Shown here piece by piece: positions 23,074 to 31,425 of a stretch of DNA of 51,618 nt (within the stretch, counting starts at the first letter, position 1; each line of letters begins with the position of its first letter). A program made the position numbers and the translations under genes. Source of the stretch: Microthrixaceae bacterium (lineage in GTDB: Bacteria > Actinomycetota > Acidimicrobiia > Acidimicrobiales > Acidimicrobilacustridaceae); NCBI GenBank assembly GCA_947449015.1, contig CANFQA010000018.1, positions 1-51,618 of the forward strand, read 5' to 3'. The notes under the pieces were generated by a model, which saw only the letters and a list, made by a program, of their open reading frames with translations, had not been told where the DNA came from and did no database searches.

Positions 23074-24192
23074 CTACTGCGCGCCGTCGAGGATGTCCCG
23101 GAATCCGAACTGGGTATGCGGCCCGAAAATGATCTGTTCGAAGATGCCCACGCCAACCTTGTCGCCGAGCTGCGCCCGACACAGGTGATGAACATGCTGA
23201 TGGGTGGGGTCCTGTGGGGAGATATCGGCGAAGTTCCAATCTTCTCGACCGATCTCCAATTCGCCGTGCCACATTCCGTGGCCCCATTCCGGATGCATGT
23301 ACCCGAGCGCACGCATGTCGAACCGCGCCAGAGGCTCGAGTTCGAGAACCACCGGTACGCCGTCGGAGCCCACCAGGTCAATTGATGCCGATGTCACCCA
23401 ACGCGTGCCGGACTGAAAGGAGAGTTGCTGGCCAATCGGATCAAGACGACCGACCTCGCCGGTCTCAAGAGAAACACTCATTGGCACCGGGTCAACGACT
23501 GCGATGCGATGACCGTCGGGACGCCAGAACGCGCCGCCGGGACGCTGGAACCATCCGGCAACAATGCATTCATCGTCGAAGTGGACCGGCGACCACAGCC
23601 AGGCATTTGGCGGGCCTGAGGACGGACGACCTGCGCCCTGCACGCCAACGGGACGCACGCCCCAGGAACGGTCACGAATACCGACGACTTCATCATGAGT
23701 GAATTCGGTGACGGTGTCGTCGACAGTGAAGGTTCCTTCCCATGTGCCGAACTGCATGAACCGCGCCATGTCGAGGACAGTGGACACGCCGTCCATCATG
23801 AGCGTGTGATCCTCAAGCAGTGCGCCAACCCGTGCCCGCCAGCGCATGTCACAGGAGATACCCGTGTCGTTGGGCTCGACAATCAGGCGCAACTGACGGA
23901 AGGGCTCGGTGATTTCGAGTCGCACGGGACCCACGGTGAGGTCCGTGGGATCGAGCGGCGCTCGGCGAGAGGCATGGAACGAGTGCTGGGAACCACCGAT
24001 GGCGATTGAGACTGAGGAGTCCTGCACCCCGAGGTTTTGGTATCGACCGAACGCAGCCTCGATCTGAAAGGCCCCGTCTCGGTGGCTGGCGCCGAACCAG
24101 TAGCGCCCATAGGCGTTCTTGTCGGTCGAACCGGACACAGCAATCGGCTTTGGCACCTGGTGGATCGGATATTCATCAAAGGGAGTCAGCAT
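23074..24192 (-). CDS. AttH/DUF7065-like (hydroxyneurosporene-synthase-like fold) protein
   Basis: A 372-residue protein without a signal peptide. Patterns such as GRYWFGASHRDGAFQIEAAFGRY in the N-terminal half (residues 29-51) and GIRDRSWGVRPVG in the middle are typical of the lipocalin-like AttH/CrtC superfamily (DUF7064/DUF7065) often found near lipid or steroid catabolic genes. GAGGTGA precedes the ATG. The gene starts nine bases after the stop of the acyl-CoA ligase and ends eight bases before the next start, so it is firmly in an operon. The enzymatic or binding role is not known. Confidence 0.75.
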   Translation of the reverse strand: MLTPFDEYPIHQVPKPIAVSGSTDKNAYGRYWFGASHRDGAFQIEAAFGRYQNLGVQDSSVSIAIGGSQHSFHASRRAPLDPTDLTVGPVRLEITEPFRQLRLIVEPNDTGISCDMRWRARVGALLEDHTLMMDGVSTVLDMARFMQFGTWEGTFTVDDTVTEFTHDEVVGIRDRSWGVRPVGVQGAGRPSSGPPNAWLWSPVHFDDECIVAGWFQRPGGAFWRPDGHRIAVVDPVPMSVSLETGEVGRLDPIGQQLSFQSGTRWVTSASIDLVGSDGVPVVLELEPLARFDMRALGYMHPEWGHGMWHGELEIGREDWNFADISPQDPTHQHVHHLCRAQLGDKVGVGIFEQIIFGPHTQFGFRDILDGAQ

Positions 24193-24201
24193 GTCGTCAC
24201 C

Positions 24202-25791
24202 TCAGAACGGATCGGGTTTGGCATCGGCGATGTCGCGAAGTTGATTCTTGGCGACCTTGTCGAGGGTGGCGCGGGGAAAATCCTCGACGCAGTACACCGC
24301 ACGGGGAACTTTGAAGTCAGACAGGTTTGTGCGACACAGCTCGATGATCTGTGCTTCGAGGGTCGCTTCGTCGGGAGCGTTCGCGCCCTTGATGACAAAA
24401 GCAACCGGAACAACGTCGAGCATGGGATGCGAGCGTCCGACCACTGCGACATCGCCCACACCGGCGACTGTGCGACAGAGGTCTTCAACCTCTTTGGCCG
24501 ACACGTTTTCGCCACCGACCTTGAGCATGTCCTTATCGCGCTCGGTGTAGAAGATCGCTCCCCCCTCACCGATACGAACCATGTCGCCAGTACGGAACCA
24601 ACCATCATCGGTGAAGCTCTTGGCGTTGGCCTCAGGATTGCCGTAGTACTCGAGGAACAACTGGATTCCGCGAGTGCCGCGTAGCCACAGCTCGCCCACA
24701 CGGCCATCCGACAAGACCTCGTCGGTCTCAGGATCGACAACGAGAGTTTCGTACCCGGGAGTGGCCTTGCCCATCGAACCCACCGGAATCTGGCCATGCA
24801 GTCCTGCACTGGTGGCGTGCGTCACGGTTTCAGTCATGCCGTAGGCGGGAAGCACGCGACAACCGAGGAGTTGCTCGAGCGGAGGCACAACGGCACCGAA
24901 CACCCCCACCTCAAGCTTGTTCTCAGGGATCGGCTTGCCGGCAACGGCGTTGTACACAAACGGGATGAGAGAGATGTGCGTCACACCGTGATTCACGATG
25001 ACTTCCCAGAAGCGACTCGCCGAGAACTTGGGCTGCAAAACGATTGTCCCGCCCATTCCCAGCGTGCTCCACATCGACCAACTCTGGGCATTCACATGAA
25101 AGAACGGCAAGAAGATCAGGTAGACGCCATCGGGGTGCATACCGATGTTGTTCGGCCCAACCCGGGCCGCCCACAACGCGTTTGCGTGCGTGTGCACGAC
25201 GGCTTTCGGGCGCGAGGTGGTGCCCGAAGTGAACATCACGCCGACCGGAAGCATGGGCTCAGCGGGACGAACCGGGACGTCATCAACATCACCGAAGAGC
25301 GAGTCGAAGGTCAGGAACTGTTCGTCGAGCGCAACGTCGGATGGTTCTCCAGAGTCATCCGCAGTGACGGCGATCCACCGGAGTCCCGGGCCACTGGCGC
25401 GCACCATCTCGGCGAACTTGGGCTGGGTGATTGCGGCGACAGCCGAAGTGTGCTCGATGAAGTAGTTCATTTCGGCACCAACAGATCGGGTGTTGGTTGT
25501 GACTCCAACAGCCCCGAGCGTGGCGCATGCGTACCAAGCGATCACCATCTCAGGACAGTTGTCCGCATGGATGACAACCATGTCGCCCTTGACGATCCCG
25601 CGGGAGTGAAGGCCGGCAGCCACTCGTCGAACATCGGTCCAGAACTCGGCGTAGGTCCACTGTTTCGAGGAACCATCCTTGGGCTCCCAGATCAGCACAG
25701 GATGGTCAGGCTTCTTCTCCGCCCATTGGGCGAGCAGCCAGGGAACATCCTGACCAGTGAACTGGAACGCGGCGATCGTGTCTGTGTCCAT
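24202..25791 (-). CDS. AMP-dependent acyl-CoA synthetase/ligase
   Basis: A 529-residue adenylate-forming enzyme. Core motifs in order: FTSGTTSRPKAVVHTH (P-loop-like A3), YGMTETVTH (A5), GELWLRGTRG, WFRTGDMVRIGEGG (A7), RDKDMLKVGGENVSAKEVEDL (A8) and the C-terminal catalytic Lys in TLDKVAKNQLR (A10). All are intact, so an active ligase is expected. The family activates fatty, steroid-side-chain or aromatic acids to CoA thioesters. GGGGGA precedes the ATG. First gene of a three-gene operon with the AttH-like and HCxLC proteins. Confidence 0.93.
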   Translation of the reverse strand: MDTDTIAAFQFTGQDVPWLLAQWAEKKPDHPVLIWEPKDGSSKQWTYAEFWTDVRRVAAGLHSRGIVKGDMVVIHADNCPEMVIAWYACATLGAVGVTTNTRSVGAEMNYFIEHTSAVAAITQPKFAEMVRASGPGLRWIAVTADDSGEPSDVALDEQFLTFDSLFGDVDDVPVRPAEPMLPVGVMFTSGTTSRPKAVVHTHANALWAARVGPNNIGMHPDGVYLIFLPFFHVNAQSWSMWSTLGMGGTIVLQPKFSASRFWEVIVNHGVTHISLIPFVYNAVAGKPIPENKLEVGVFGAVVPPLEQLLGCRVLPAYGMTETVTHATSAGLHGQIPVGSMGKATPGYETLVVDPETDEVLSDGRVGELWLRGTRGIQLFLEYYGNPEANAKSFTDDGWFRTGDMVRIGEGGAIFYTERDKDMLKVGGENVSAKEVEDLCRTVAGVGDVAVVGRSHPMLDVVPVAFVIKGANAPDEATLEAQIIELCRTNLSDFKVPRAVYCVEDFPRATLDKVAKNQLRDIADAKPDPF

Positions 25792-25893
25792 ATGAATCCC
25801 CCTTGGACTGCGATGGTGTGCACGACATCATTGCCGAAAGCTGAGGGCCCGCATGCATGTAGTCACATCCTCAGACAATCGACGTTTCGCATC

Positions 25894-25899
25894 TAGCAT
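25894..25899 (+). promoter_or_regulatory. Candidate -10 box of a leaderless transcript
   Basis: TAGCAT lies six bases before the GTG of the DUF4232 lipoprotein gene, and no ribosome site is present. This is the clearest leaderless-type arrangement in the window. Confidence 0.4.
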
Positions 25900-25905
25900 T
25901 TCGAC

Positions 25906-26487
25906 GTGATCCGCATCGAGAAAACCCGACTTCGAACTGGCTCAGCCGCCGCCGTGCTGACAGCGCTCCTGCTGCTCACAGGTTGCGCTTCGAGCGGATC
26001 GAGCTCCACCTCGACGACATCCACCACCGCAGGCGGCTCAACAACCACCACGCCCTCCTCCGCCACTACCGCCGTGGCCGTCTCCCTGTGTGCCACGGCA
26101 CAACTGCAGGTATCGCTCGGACAGGTGAACGCCGGGGCAGGCCAGATCTACGTGCCGATCGTCTTCACAAACACCGGGGCAAAGCCTTGCCAACTGCGTG
26201 GTTTCCCCGGAGTTTCCCTCCTCGGTCCCGATGATGCCCAAATCGGCCAGCCAGCAACCCGCGACGGAGCGGAAGGGTCGACGGTACTTCTCGCCCCAAA
26301 CGGCTCAGCCAGCTCAGTGCTGCGCACAGCCAACAGCACCGGGGGCACTGCCAATTGTTCACCGACAGCTTCAGCAATCCGGATCTATCCCCCCGACAAC
26401 ACCAACGCGCTGATCATCCGCAATTCCTTCACCGCCTGCGGCGGCATGAGTATCACCACCATCGTCTCTGGAATTTCCGGCAACTGA
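25906..26487 (+). CDS. DUF4232 family lipoprotein
   Basis: A 193-residue lipoprotein. The N-terminus has a basic part, a hydrophobic core (AAVLTALLLL) and the lipobox LLTGC, with Cys27 as the lipid-modified residue. A Ser/Thr-rich linker (about residues 29-55) leads to a beta-sandwich DUF4232 domain with two cysteine pairs and the signature VPIVFTNTGAKPCQLRGFPGVSLL. The family is common in actinobacterial envelopes and has no known enzyme activity. Divergent from the acyl-CoA ligase operon. Confidence 0.88.
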   Translation: MIRIEKTRLRTGSAAAVLTALLLLTGCASSGSSSTSTTSTTAGGSTTTTPSSATTAVAVSLCATAQLQVSLGQVNAGAGQIYVPIVFTNTGAKPCQLRGFPGVSLLGPDDAQIGQPATRDGAEGSTVLLAPNGSASSVLRTANSTGGTANCSPTASAIRIYPPDNTNALIIRNSFTACGGMSITTIVSGISGN

Positions 26488-26599
26488 TCCCAACCCGCTG
26501 CCCAACCGGCGCTCGAGGAACGAGTCGATAGTGGTCCGGCTCGGCATGTGATCAGCCACAGATAGTCTCCTGCCGGTACGACCGGAACGAGGGGGACGC

Positions 26600-28915
26600 G
26601 TGACTAGTCACACCAGCGAGAACACCGACCGCACCTATCCAGGTTTTGGCGGGAAGGTCGGTCGAGTTTTCGGGACCTCGGATTCATGGTGGCCGGCCCG
26701 CCCGACCGCACCCGAGGGTGCCCCCAACATCGTGGTCATCCTCGTAGACGATCTCGGGTTCGCCGACCTCGGCTGTTACGGCAGCGAGATCGCTACCCCC
26801 AATATCGATCGACTCTCAGCACGCGGCCTCCAGTTCACCGACTTCCATTCCACCCCCATGTGCTCGCCCACACGCGCCGCGTTTCTCACCGGCATGGAAC
26901 CCCATGCGGCGGGAGTTGGAACCGTCGCCCATTCCGATCCCGGATTCCCCGGCTACGCAATGGAACTCGCCGACGACGTCGTCACCCTCCCAGAAACCCT
27001 TCGAGCCAATGGTTACGCCACCTACATGGTCGGCAAATGGCATCTGGCCAAAGACTCTGATCAGTCAGATGCAGGCCCACGTCACTCCTGGCCACTGCAG
27101 CGCGGCTTCGATCAGTTCTATGGATTCCTTGATGGCTTCACCAACCTCCATCAACCGCACAGGCTGATCCGCGACAACAGTCCAGTTGAGATCGACACCT
27201 ACCCGGACGGATACTTCTTCACCGACGACATCACCGATGAAGCCATCGCCATGATCCGTTCTGGTCGGGCCAATGCTCCTGAGCGTCCGTTCTTCCTCTA
27301 TGTCGCTCACGGTGCAGTGCATGCACCACTGCACGCAAAACCCGCCGATATCGCCGCTCAGGCCGGTCGCTATGACCTTGGCTGGGACGAGTTGCGCGCC
27401 GCACGATTCCGCCGTCAGAAGGAACTCGGGATTATCGAAGAAGATGTCGAGCTTGCTCCGCGCAACAGCGAAGCCGGAAATGACGTCATTGCATGGGAAG
27501 AACTCACGCAACGAGAGAAAGAACTCTTCCCCCGCTACATGGAGGTGTTTGCGGCCATGGTCGCGAACGTTGACGAAAACACCGGCCGCTTGCTCGATGC
27601 AATCGACCAAATCGGCGAACTCGACAACACGATCGTGGTCTTCACCTCCGATAACGGCGCGTCACGCGAGGGCGAGATGGTCGGCACCACCTCCTACATG
27701 GTGCACCTGCTTGCCGGAGACGACATCGATACCGACCAGGAGCGGTTCGATCTCATCGGCGGCCCACAAAGTTCCCCGCACTACCCGCGAGGCTGGGCCA
27801 TGACGGGCAATACGCCATTCAGGCTCTACAAGATCAACACCCACGCCGGCGGCCATACCGTGCCGTTCCTTTTCTCCTGGCCGGCGGGCAATGTCACCAC
27901 CTCGCAACTTCGTCGCCAGTACGCACACATCAGCGATCTCACTCCCACCTTGCTCGAACTCGTTGGGGTTGAACCGCTCTCTGATCGCAATGGAATCGCA
28001 GTGAAGCCCATCACCGGCACGAGCATGACGCCGGTCCTGCAGTCCGCAGACGCACCAGCACAGCGCACCGAGGCCGTCTACGAGATGATCGGCCATCGCG
28101 GTTTCTATCGCGATGGTTGGGAGATCGTGTCGCTGCACAAGCCGTTCACACCGTTCGATGATTCTGAATGGGAGCTCTACCACCTCGTCGAGGACCGCAC
28201 TGAGCTTGTCAATCTGGCATCGGCCGAGCCAGAGCGACTCACAGAGATGGCTCGAGCCTGGGAAGACGCTGCGTGGAACGGCCAGATCTTTCCCCTCGAT
28301 GAGGGAACCGGCCTCAAGTACGTGATTCGCCCTCCTGAGGTTGAGATCGTGCAGCAGCCCCTCACGATCTGGCCGGGCACACCAACTCTTGAGCGCTGGC
28401 GTGCAGTGCAGCTCGTCTACATCCGCTCGTTCTCGTTCGAGGGTTTCGTCGACTACATCGATGGCGACATCGGAACCATCGTTGCTCACGGCGATCAAAG
28501 CGGTGGCTACGCGCTGTATGTCATCGAGGGCGGAATTCCGCTGCTCATGCACAACAACGGCCGCGGCAAACTCTCCACGATCACCGGCCCGGCTCTCACC
28601 AACGGCCAACACGAGCTGCGCGCCGACTTCGACTGCATCGGCAATAACACTTGGAGGATGACGCTCACCGTTGATGACACCACCATTGACGACAGCGCGG
28701 AGGTTCCCATGCTTTATGGCATGGCTCCGTTCGAGGGGATCACCGTTGGTCGAGATCCCCGCTCACCGGTGTGGTGGGATCGCCACCTCACGCACGGCTC
28801 GTTCCCGTACACAGGACATCAGGGACCAGTCACCTACACGCCTGGTGATGCTCCCCCAGGAACGCCCCCAGACCTCGTGAGCATCCTCAAGAAAATGGGT
28901 TCGAAGTTCGAGTAG
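26600..28915 (+). CDS. Arylsulfatase-type sulfatase with C-terminal extension
   Basis: A 771-residue alkaline-phosphatase-superfamily sulfatase starting at GTG 26600 behind GAGGGGG. Metal-binding VVILVDDLGFADLG (residues 45-58), the formylglycine motif CSPTRAAFLTG (Cys88, the residue modified to formylglycine), MVGKWHLAK and FTSDNGASREG are present. The last roughly 200 residues form a beta-rich extension (VLRADF-like strands around residues 640-720), as in the large cytoplasmic arylsulfatases. No signal peptide is visible. A formylglycine-generating enzyme is not encoded nearby. Likely role: sulfate-ester cleavage from organic or steroid sulfates (inference). Confidence 0.93.
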   Translation: MTSHTSENTDRTYPGFGGKVGRVFGTSDSWWPARPTAPEGAPNIVVILVDDLGFADLGCYGSEIATPNIDRLSARGLQFTDFHSTPMCSPTRAAFLTGMEPHAAGVGTVAHSDPGFPGYAMELADDVVTLPETLRANGYATYMVGKWHLAKDSDQSDAGPRHSWPLQRGFDQFYGFLDGFTNLHQPHRLIRDNSPVEIDTYPDGYFFTDDITDEAIAMIRSGRANAPERPFFLYVAHGAVHAPLHAKPADIAAQAGRYDLGWDELRAARFRRQKELGIIEEDVELAPRNSEAGNDVIAWEELTQREKELFPRYMEVFAAMVANVDENTGRLLDAIDQIGELDNTIVVFTSDNGASREGEMVGTTSYMVHLLAGDDIDTDQERFDLIGGPQSSPHYPRGWAMTGNTPFRLYKINTHAGGHTVPFLFSWPAGNVTTSQLRRQYAHISDLTPTLLELVGVEPLSDRNGIAVKPITGTSMTPVLQSADAPAQRTEAVYEMIGHRGFYRDGWEIVSLHKPFTPFDDSEWELYHLVEDRTELVNLASAEPERLTEMARAWEDAAWNGQIFPLDEGTGLKYVIRPPEVEIVQQPLTIWPGTPTLERWRAVQLVYIRSFSFEGFVDYIDGDIGTIVAHGDQSGGYALYVIEGGIPLLMHNNGRGKLSTITGPALTNGQHELRADFDCIGNNTWRMTLTVDDTTIDDSAEVPMLYGMAPFEGITVGRDPRSPVWWDRHLTHGSFPYTGHQGPVTYTPGDAPPGTPPDLVSILKKMGSKFE

Positions 28916-28939
28916 CTGACCGGGCCGAGCGAAGTGTCT

Positions 28940-29404
28940 TCAGTTTCGACCGGCGATTGACCGAAGTCCGCTCTCTATCGATCGGAAGGCACTGGACAGG
29001 TTGCGTAATTGCGTGGGAGAGAGATGGCTGATGAAGTGTCGACGTACGCCATCGACATGCAGCGGTGCGATCTGCTCGAGGAAGGAGCGACCCTCGGCTG
29101 TGAGCACTGCGAGCATGACGCGTCGATCCTCGGCCGAGGGCTCCCTGACGACCAGGTTTCGTCGCACCAGCCCATCGAGGCGGCGCGTAAGGCCCGACGG
29201 CGACAGGTGCAGATCAGCTGCGAGGTCGCACATTCGCATCTTTGAGTCATCGGCTTCAGAAAGTCGAGCCAACACGCCGTAGTCACCAGTGGTGATTCCG
29301 TGATGGGCGACTAACTCCGCCTCAAGGGCGCTCGTGACACCCGAGGAGACGTTGACGAATCCGCGCCATGCCGCCATCTCTTCGTTATCGAGCCACTTTG
29401 TCAC
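28940..29404 (-). CDS. MarR family transcriptional regulator
   Basis: From GTG 29404 the product is 154 residues, normal for MarR. The winged-helix region is clear: DYGVLARLSEADDSKMRMCDLAADLHLSPSGLTRRLDGL (about residues 40-78) and the wing NLVVREPSAEDRRVMLAVLT with the conserved Asp-Arg-Arg. Dimerisation helices flank it. The gene is divergent from yceI with 108 bp between starts, and a palindrome GTTGC-N4-GCAAC lies in that gap, so it probably controls both genes. Inducer unknown. Confidence 0.9.
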   Translation of the reverse strand: MTKWLDNEEMAAWRGFVNVSSGVTSALEAELVAHHGITTGDYGVLARLSEADDSKMRMCDLAADLHLSPSGLTRRLDGLVRRNLVVREPSAEDRRVMLAVLTAEGRSFLEQIAPLHVDGVRRHFISHLSPTQLRNLSSAFRSIESGLRSIAGRN

Positions 29405-29433
29405 CGACGCATCGTATCGCCTGCAGGCCAGAT

Positions 29434-29449
29434 GGTTGCAATCGCAACT
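29434..29449. promoter_or_regulatory. MarR-type operator candidate GGTTGCAATCGCAACT
   Basis: GTTGC (29435-29439) and GCAAC (29444-29448) form a perfect inverted repeat around AATC, of the TTGC...GCAA type favoured by MarR proteins. It sits 30 bp from the marR start and 64 bp from the yceI start. Autoregulation and control of yceI are the simplest reading. Confidence 0.55.
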
Positions 29450-29512
29450 ATCCTGAGCAATACTTGCCCCCGCAACAAAATCCGCCGTACTCGTCAAGCC
29501 TGGAGCTACCCA

Positions 29513-30061
29513 ATGACTGCTTTCGCCGAACTCACCCCCGGAATCTGGAACATCGACAGTGCCCACACCACCGTCGGATTCACGGCGCGCCATCTCATGA
29601 TTACCAAGGTTCGTGGACGCTTCGGCGAGGTGACCGGCGCGCTCACGATTGCCGACGATCCGACAAACAGCACCGTTCAAGCCACGATCTCAATGGATTC
29701 AGTTACAACCGGTGATGATGCCCGTGACGCTCACCTGCGCTCTCCCGAGTTCTTCGATGTTGAAAATCACCCCACAATGACGTTCACCAGCACTGAAATT
29801 CGCGGCTCGTCCCGCGGCGCAGAATTCGTGCTCGTCGGAGATCTCACAGTTCGGGGCGTCACCAAGTCCGTCGAACTGGATCTCGAGTTCGAGGGGGTCA
29901 ATCCCGACCCGTGGGGCGGCATTCGTGTTGGATTTACCGCCTCCGGTGAGATTGATCGACGCGACTTTGGTCTCGACTTCCAAGTAGCTCTCGATAACGG
30001 ATCCCTGCTCGTGAGCGAGAAGATCAAGATCCAACTTGACGTTCAGGCCGTGCGCACCTGA
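29513..30061 (+). CDS. YceI family lipid-binding protein
   Basis: A 182-residue YceI-like lipocalin-fold protein starting at ATG 29513 with GGAG eight bases upstream. The signature GIWNIDSAHTTVGFTARHLM opens the domain and DLTVRGVTKSVELDLEFEG lies in its second half; DFGLDFQVALDNGSLLVSEKIKI closes it. There is no signal peptide, so this is a cytoplasmic form. YceI relatives bind isoprenoid chains such as polyprenyl-quinones or amphiphilic molecules. Divergent from marR and followed by a strong terminator. Confidence 0.92.
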   Translation: MTAFAELTPGIWNIDSAHTTVGFTARHLMITKVRGRFGEVTGALTIADDPTNSTVQATISMDSVTTGDDARDAHLRSPEFFDVENHPTMTFTSTEIRGSSRGAEFVLVGDLTVRGVTKSVELDLEFEGVNPDPWGGIRVGFTASGEIDRRDFGLDFQVALDNGSLLVSEKIKIQLDVQAVRT

Positions 30062-30127
30062 GCATCCGCACATCGGCGCGGTCCGACGTCGTTATAACAG
30101 CGGCCACATGCGATGAAGGCAATGAAG

Positions 30128-30156
30128 AGGGGTTCCCAGAATGGGGACCCCTTTTT
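30128..30156 (+). terminator. Rho-independent terminator after yceI
   Basis: AGGGGTTCCC pairs with GGGGACCCCT (one T-G wobble) around a five-base loop and is followed by a run of T. It ends yceI transcription and lies 14 bp before the stop of the convergent P450 gene. Confidence 0.8.
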
Positions 30157-30169
30157 GCATGCAGATGGC

Positions 30170-31405
30170 CTAGCGGGCCGGAAGGATGCGATCCCAGGTG
30201 ATGGGTAACTCAGAGAACCCATCGATGAGATTGGAGTGAACCCGGGGGAAGTCAACCGGGTCCCCGTCGACCCGGAGCCCCTCGAAGCGCGAAAGAATCT
30301 GCTCGAACATGATCCTCCCCTCGAGTCGGGCGAGGTTCGCTCCGAGACAGAAGTGCGGACCACCGGCGCCAAACGCCACGTGGTCGTTCGGGTTGCGAAG
30401 GACATCGATGGAATCGGGATTTTCGAACGCCCGCTCGTCTCGATTGGCTGCGGCGTAGACCATCAGCACCCGCTCGCCTGCACTGATCTTCTTGCCACCG
30501 AGTTCCGTGTCGACATTGGCGGTACGGGTGAAATGAACGACGGGAGTTGTGTATCGAAGCAGTTCCTCAATGGCAGTAGGAAGCGTGTCGAAATCGTTCG
30601 CCACGATCGCCATCTGATCGGGATGTTCCAGCAACGCAAGGGTTCCCGTGGTGATGAGGTTCCGAGTGGTCTCGCTGCCAGCATTCTGCAGCAACATGAA
30701 GAACACCTCGATCTGGAATCGGGTGAGTTGCTCGCCATCGACTTCGGCATGCAACAACACGCTCATGAGGTCATCGCTCGGATTGATTTCGCGCTCCGCA
30801 CACATGGCATCGGCGTACATGAACATGTCCATCGTGGCCTGACCGCGCTCCTCAGGAGTCACGCTCGCATCGAAGCCGAATGTCTTTTCAGTCCAGTCGA
30901 AAACCTGAGCGCGATCTTCTTCAGGCACACCCACCATGTCGGCAATCACATGAAGTGGAAGCCACAGTGCGAGATCGTGCACGAGATCACAGCCATCGCG
31001 TTCCGCGAGCTCATCGATGATTGCGTCGGTGCGGGCACGAAGTCGATCACTCAACTCAGCAACCCGTCGCGGGGTGAAACCCTTATTGACGATCTTGCGC
31101 AACTTGATGTGTTCAGGCGCGTCGAGGCTGATCATCAGCTCCGAAGTTCCAGCACCCTCGCCGCCACCCATGACGCCGTCGTCGACGAATGGATCCGGGG
31201 CGTTGCGGAACGTGGCCGCATCGCGTGACACCTTTTGCACATCAGCATGGCGCGTGACGACCCAGTAGCCGTTCGGGTAGGTGGGGTGATCAAGGTGTGC
31301 GACCGGGTCGTTGTCGCGAAGCCACCGGTAGTAGTCGTAGGGCACTCCCGTGACGTAGGTCTTCGGGTCGTACAGGGCTGGAGCCTCGATGGGGTCCACT
31401 GACAT
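30170..31405 (-). CDS. Cytochrome P450
   Basis: ATG 31405 with AGGAGAG upstream gives a 411-residue soluble bacterial P450. Landmarks are the I-helix LLQNAGSETTRN (oxygen-activating Thr), the ExxR of IEELLRY, and the heme-binding loop FGAGGPHFCLGANLARLE with proximal Cys353. Sequence style (HPDQ, NPNDHVAFGAGGPHFCLG) is like CYP125/CYP142/CYP124-type actinobacterial enzymes that oxidise steroid or branched lipid side chains; that substrate class is inference. It follows the nitronate monooxygenase gene by 20 bp on the same strand, so both are probably one operon. No ferredoxin is adjacent; the Rieske protein at 36.4 kb is a distant candidate. Confidence 0.95.
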   Translation of the reverse strand: MSVDPIEAPALYDPKTYVTGVPYDYYRWLRDNDPVAHLDHPTYPNGYWVVTRHADVQKVSRDAATFRNAPDPFVDDGVMGGGEGAGTSELMISLDAPEHIKLRKIVNKGFTPRRVAELSDRLRARTDAIIDELAERDGCDLVHDLALWLPLHVIADMVGVPEEDRAQVFDWTEKTFGFDASVTPEERGQATMDMFMYADAMCAEREINPSDDLMSVLLHAEVDGEQLTRFQIEVFFMLLQNAGSETTRNLITTGTLALLEHPDQMAIVANDFDTLPTAIEELLRYTTPVVHFTRTANVDTELGGKKISAGERVLMVYAAANRDERAFENPDSIDVLRNPNDHVAFGAGGPHFCLGANLARLEGRIMFEQILSRFEGLRVDGDPVDFPRVHSNLIDGFSELPITWDRILPAR

Positions 31406-31425
31406 TGCTCTCTCCTGGGTGGGTT

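Noticed and set aside
24796-25896. Long plus-strand open frame opposite the acyl-CoA ligase
   Set aside because: All ligase motifs lie on the minus strand; the plus translation is His/Arg-rich without family features.
27662-28612. 316-codon minus-strand open frame opposite the sulfatase
   Set aside because: The sulfatase active-site and metal motifs are on the plus strand; the minus translation shows no motif.
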